A DNA stretch of 11,051 nucleotides from Chloroflexota bacterium. GTDB lineage: Bacteria > Chloroflexota > Anaerolineae > Anaerolineales > E44-bin32. A model generated the notes under the pieces. It was given only the letters and a program-made list of their open reading frames with translations, was not told the DNA's origin and made no database searches. The stretch spans positions 1 through 11,051 of the forward strand of contig JAPLGR010000287.1 of NCBI GenBank assembly GCA_026390045.1. The letters run 5' to 3'. This document shows positions 7,856 through 11,051 of the stretch, piece by piece; within the stretch, counting starts at the first letter, position 1; every line of letters starts with the position of its first letter. A program made the translations under genes and the position numbers.

Positions 7856-7884
7856 ATCGTAACGCGCATGAAGGCGAGCGTCAA
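7856..7884 (-). promoter_or_regulatory. Sigma-70-type promoter for the lipid synthase-lgt pair
   Basis: On the minus strand TTGACG (7884-7879, five of six) and TACGAT (7861-7856, four of six) are separated by exactly 17 bp, all inside the 68-bp gap after the ftsK stop. The predicted start of transcription is near 7849, giving a leader of about 23 nt with AAAGGTGA before the ATG at 7826. Confidence 0.65.
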
Positions 7885-7894
7885 GAAAGCATCG

Positions 7895-10093
7895 TCACTC
7901 GTCGTCGGAGTCATCGTCGCCGCGCAGCACCTCGCGCGTTCGGCCTCCGCTCTGGGATCGGCCGACGATGCCCAGCTCCTCCAGCTCATCCATCAACCGT
8001 GCGGCACGTGGGTAGCCGATGCGCAATCGACGCTGTAGAATCGAGGCGCTGGCGTTTCCGGTCTTCTTGACGACCTCGATCGCGCGCTGCAGGACATCGT
8101 CCGACTCATCGGGGATAGCCTGACGCGTCAGGATCTCCTCCCACGGTGGGCGGACCTCGGCGGGCCGTTCCGGCTGCTCTTCGGCTTCAGTCTGAGCCTC
8201 GGCCTTCCAGTATTCGACAAGCCTCTGGATCTCCGCGTCGCTGACGAACGCTCCCTGCAGGCGCAGCGGCGCTGAAGCTTCGGCGGACAGGAAGAGCATG
8301 TCGCCGCGCCCGAGCAGCGTTTCCGCGCCCTGCGTATCGAGGATCACCCTCGAGTCGACGCTGGAGGCAACGGCGAACGAGATGCGCGCAGGGAAGTTGG
8401 CCTTGATCAGCCCGGTGACGATGTCTGTGCTCGGGCGCTGGGTCGCTACGACGAGGTGGATCCCTGTGGCGCGCGCCATCTGCGCCAGGCGCACCAGGGT
8501 GCGCTCCGTCTGATCGGGCGCCATCATCATCAAGTCGGCCAGCTCATCGAGCAGGATGACAATCCGGGGTAGTCTCTCAGCCCCCGGCCTGCGCCGGGCC
8601 TTCTTGTTATACGAGTCCAGATCGCGTGCCCGCGCCCCCTCTAGCAGCTTGTAGCGCCGGTCCATCTCCACCGTGCACCAGCGCAGCACGCCAACGATCC
8701 GCTCGAGGTCGGTTTCGACCTTGCCGTACAGGTGCGGCAATCCATTGAACCTCACCAGCTCGACCATCTTGGGGTCGATCATCACGAGGCGCAGGTCCTC
8801 AGGAGTGTTGTTCATCATCAGGCAGGCGGCAATGGCAGTGATGCACACCGACTTGCCTGAGCCGGTCGTGCCGGCGATCAGCAGATGAGGCATGCCGGAG
8901 AGGTCAGCCACCACCGCCGCACCGGCCACATCGCGCCCGAGGGCAATGGCCAACGGTGATCCGATGGACTGGAACGAATCCGACTCAAGGATCGGCCGCA
9001 GCCTCACCATCGCCGATCGTCGATTGGGGACCTCGATGCCAACGTAGGGTTGCCCTGGGACCGGCGCCTCAATGCGGATGGTCGGCGACGAGAGCGCCAG
9101 CGCCAGGTCGCTCGCCAGCGCGGAGATCTGGGATACGCGGACCTTCTGCTTGCGCGCTCCTTCTTCGTCCCCCGGGCGCTCAACAAAGCCCGGCTCGACC
9201 GCGAACTGCGTGACCGCCGGCCCCGTCTTGAAGTCGACGACCTTGGCCGGAAGTCCAAAGTCGGCCAGAGTCTTCTCGATCAGCCCGGCGATCTGGTTGA
9301 TTTCCCTGGACGTCACACGGGCGCTGTCGCCGCTTTCCAGCAGATCAAGCGGCGGCAGGTTCTCATCGCGCGCTGCCGCCCGAGACGGCTTCTCTGAGAC
9401 GCTCTCTGTCACGGTGAAGCTCTTGCGGAACTCGCGCGGCAGGCGACGTGTCGGCTTGGGTGCGGACGCGCCTTCGGCCTCGGCGGTCGCTGGCGCAGCG
9501 GCCATCGGCACCGCGAATGCGGCGATGGGCTCGCTGGCGCGAAGTTCCACAAGCTTCGCACGCAAGCGGCGCGCCAGCGGAAGGCCGGCTGCGGCGACAA
9601 CCGCGACCAACACAATCGCTGAGAAGACCGGGCCGATTGAGTCCACGAGGATCTTTGCGATCCCCCACCCGATCAGCCCGCCCCAGCCTCCCGCCTCGGC
9701 CGCCGGCAGGTCCGTTCCGCTGATCACCCCCAGCAGCCCGAGCAACCCGGCCAGCGCCGCCTCGGCAGCGATGACCATGCGCCACGCGATCGGCCCTACG
9801 GCCCCGATCCGAGCACGGATCAGGTAGACCGCACTCAGCACGAGCACTCCGGGGACAAGCCATGCAGCCCACCCAAGCCAGCGCTTGAGGCCCGCAGCCA
9901 GCGTGAGCACCAGTGAACCCTGGGTCACCCCAAGCAGCGCCAGCAGGATGAGGAGCGCAGCCGCGATCAGGGCCAACGCGCCAAGATCCTCCGCTGGCTC
10001 CCGCAGGCGATCAAGCAGGTCGCGCCTCGGATCCTCCGCGGCGGCCTTGGCTCTGGGTGTTGGGGGGAGTGCTTCCCCCGGGCGTCCGCTCAT
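7895..10093 (-). CDS. ftsK: FtsK/SpoIIIE-family DNA translocase
   Basis: FtsK is a hexameric, membrane-anchored motor at the division site that pumps DNA to complete chromosome segregation. The protein has 732 aa. Four membrane segments lie at about 37-58, 66-93, 104-126 and 140-174. A short low-complexity linker follows (about 180-250), much shorter than in E. coli FtsK (1,329 aa) and closer to SpoIIIE-type layout. The motor has Walker A GTTGSGKS (408-415) and Walker B IVILLDE (511-517), plus LVVATQRPSTDIVTG near 547-561. The C-terminal gamma winged helix (about 665-726) carries RRLRIGYPRAARLMDELE, the part that reads polar DNA sequences, and the tail is acidic. ATG 10093 follows AGGGTTGGTG; in-frame GTG and TTG codons lie directly before it, so the start is uncertain by one or two residues. 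Confidence 0.97.
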   Translation of the reverse strand: MSGRPGEALPPTPRAKAAAEDPRRDLLDRLREPAEDLGALALIAAALLILLALLGVTQGSLVLTLAAGLKRWLGWAAWLVPGVLVLSAVYLIRARIGAVGPIAWRMVIAAEAALAGLLGLLGVISGTDLPAAEAGGWGGLIGWGIAKILVDSIGPVFSAIVLVAVVAAAGLPLARRLRAKLVELRASEPIAAFAVPMAAAPATAEAEGASAPKPTRRLPREFRKSFTVTESVSEKPSRAAARDENLPPLDLLESGDSARVTSREINQIAGLIEKTLADFGLPAKVVDFKTGPAVTQFAVEPGFVERPGDEEGARKQKVRVSQISALASDLALALSSPTIRIEAPVPGQPYVGIEVPNRRSAMVRLRPILESDSFQSIGSPLAIALGRDVAGAAVVADLSGMPHLLIAGTTGSGKSVCITAIAACLMMNNTPEDLRLVMIDPKMVELVRFNGLPHLYGKVETDLERIVGVLRWCTVEMDRRYKLLEGARARDLDSYNKKARRRPGAERLPRIVILLDELADLMMMAPDQTERTLVRLAQMARATGIHLVVATQRPSTDIVTGLIKANFPARISFAVASSVDSRVILDTQGAETLLGRGDMLFLSAEASAPLRLQGAFVSDAEIQRLVEYWKAEAQTEAEEQPERPAEVRPPWEEILTRQAIPDESDDVLQRAIEVVKKTGNASASILQRRLRIGYPRAARLMDELEELGIVGRSQSGGRTREVLRGDDDSDDE

Positions 10094-10113
10094 CACCAAC
10101 CCTGTAAACGAAG

Positions 10114-10140
10114 GCCGGGCGCGAAACAGCCGCGCCCGGC
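10114..10140 (-). terminator. Hairpin terminator between the S1 gene and ftsK
   Basis: GCCGGGCGCG (10114-10123) and CGCGCCCGGC (10131-10140) form a perfect 10-bp stem with a 7-nt loop. On the minus strand it is followed by CTTCGTTTAC. It lies 22 bp after the S1-protein stop and about 20 bp before the ftsK start. No separate ftsK promoter is evident after it, so partial read-through could supply ftsK. Confidence 0.7.
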
Positions 10141-10162
10141 ACGCGGTGTCTCAGAACCAGCC

Positions 10163-11051
10163 TCAGTGAGACGCAACCACTTCGTGCTCGGAGGCTGCCT
10201 CGCCCTGCGCCGCCAGCCGCAGGCTCAGGCCCAGACGGCGCTCGGCTCCATCGATGTGAACGACGCGCGCTCGGACGCGCTCGCCTTCCTGCAGTCCATT
10301 CTGCGCTTGGCCCCCGCTCCCGTCCCCGAATTCCGAGATGTGGACCAAGCCCTCCAGCCCTTCCTCTAACCCCACAAAGGCCCCAAAGCGCACGATGTTC
10401 GTCACCACACCTTCCACGATCTCGCCAACGCTGTACCGGTCCTCAACCGTCTGCCATGGATCGGGCATCAGATCCTTGAGGCTCAGGGCCACCCGCCCCT
10501 GTTCCCGATCCACGGAGAGCACCTTGACCTCAACGGACTGGCCACAACATACCGCGTCCGACGGGTGACGCACGCGGCCCCAGGACAGCTCGGAGACGTG
10601 GATCAAGCCCTCCACTCCGCCCAGCTCGACAAAGACCCCAAAGCGCGTGATGTTGGTGACAGTGCCGGAGATCCGGTCGCCTGGACACAGCCGAGCGAGC
10701 AGTTCCGCACGGCATCCCGGCCCGGCCTGGGCCGCCCGCTGCGAGAATACCAGGCGCCCTCGCTCCGGATCGAACTCGATCACCTTCAGGCAGAGCGTGG
10801 TGCCCACGAGCGCCGAAAGCTGATCCGAGCGGTCTGCTCCCTCGCCCGCCGGTGGAAGGTTCACCAGGTGCGAGACCGGCACGAAACCTCGCAGGCCATG
10901 GGCCTGGACCAGCAGCCCGCCCCGGTTGTATCCGATCGCCGGCAGCTCAACCGTGTCGTCCGACTCGTACAGTTGCCGCGCCCAGGACCAGTCTTCCGCC
11001 GAACCCGGGCAGTTCACGCGGTCGACCCCGGCCTCACCTCCCCGGGGCCGC
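10163..11051 (-). CDS. S1 RNA-binding repeat protein (rpsA-like), 5' end probably outside window
   Basis: The protein carries three S1 OB-fold repeats, at about residues 23-94, 112-181 and 197-268 counted from the GTG at 11017. The first is divergent (ELPAIGYNRGGLLVQAHG, then GFVPVSHL). The second and third are close to consensus (GTVTNITRFGVFVELG and GVVTNIVRFGAFVGLEEG, then HVSEL or HISEF). Such proteins bind single-stranded RNA; a role in ribosomal mRNA binding like S1 is likely but not shown here. The frame stays open to the right edge. GTG 11017 is the only visible start and lacks a well-spaced Shine-Dalgarno. The visible N-terminal motif AEDWSWARQLYESDDTV resembles an internal S1-repeat junction, so at least one earlier repeat may lie outside. 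The C-terminus is complete and is followed by a hairpin terminator. Confidence 0.88.
   Translation of the reverse strand, partial: RPRGGEAGVDRVNCPGSAEDWSWARQLYESDDTVELPAIGYNRGGLLVQAHGLRGFVPVSHLVNLPPAGEGADRSDQLSALVGTTLCLKVIEFDPERGRLVFSQRAAQAGPGCRAELLARLCPGDRISGTVTNITRFGVFVELGGVEGLIHVSELSWGRVRHPSDAVCCGQSVEVKVLSVDREQGRVALSLKDLMPDPWQTVEDRYSVGEIVEGVVTNIVRFGAFVGLEEGLEGLVHISEFGDGSGGQAQNGLQEGERVRARVVHIDGAERRLGLSLRLAAQGEAASEHEVVASH

Overview
This window is high-GC, gene-dense bacterial DNA. The gene content fits a member of the Chloroflexota, perhaps the Anaerolineae. This placement is inferred from protein style and gene mix: an inositol-lipid-type CDP-alcohol transferase, a NatA-like ABC ATPase, S1-repeat and FtsK sequences, and a small cNMP-binding protein. 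There is no rRNA or other marker to prove it. I see no mobile element, CRISPR array, tRNA or phage signature, so this reads as ordinary chromosome.

Layout, left to right. (1) A stress or proteostasis unit on the minus strand: a small heat-shock protein (Hsp20, 1792-2223) followed by lon. Lon runs off the left edge before its protease domain. (2) A divergent plus-strand pair at 2375-3032: a stand-alone cyclic-nucleotide-binding domain protein and a translationally coupled 67-aa protein of unknown function, closed by a strong hairpin at 3061-3090. (3) A minus-strand operon at 3112-6252, transcribed ATPase, then permease, then hydrolase. It holds a NatA-like ABC ATPase, a 480-aa ABC-2 permease that appears fused to a SpoIIM (DUF95)-like membrane domain, and an RNase Z-like metallo-beta-lactamase protein. 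Its promoter has a perfect TATAAT only 12 nt from the first start codon. (4) A minus-strand lipid and lipoprotein pair at 6386-7826: a CDP-alcohol phosphatidyltransferase and lgt, overlapping by 8 nt, with a good TTGACG-N17-TACGAT promoter. (5) ftsK (7895-10093), the DNA translocase. (6) A protein with three S1 repeats (10163 to the right edge), with a terminator hairpin between it and ftsK.

Most genes are housekeeping: chromosome segregation, lipoprotein maturation, phospholipid synthesis and proteolysis. The less ordinary parts are the ABC-2/SpoIIM fusion with its hydrolase partner, and the cNMP-domain protein with its small unknown companion. I did not find a clearly new defence or mobile system.
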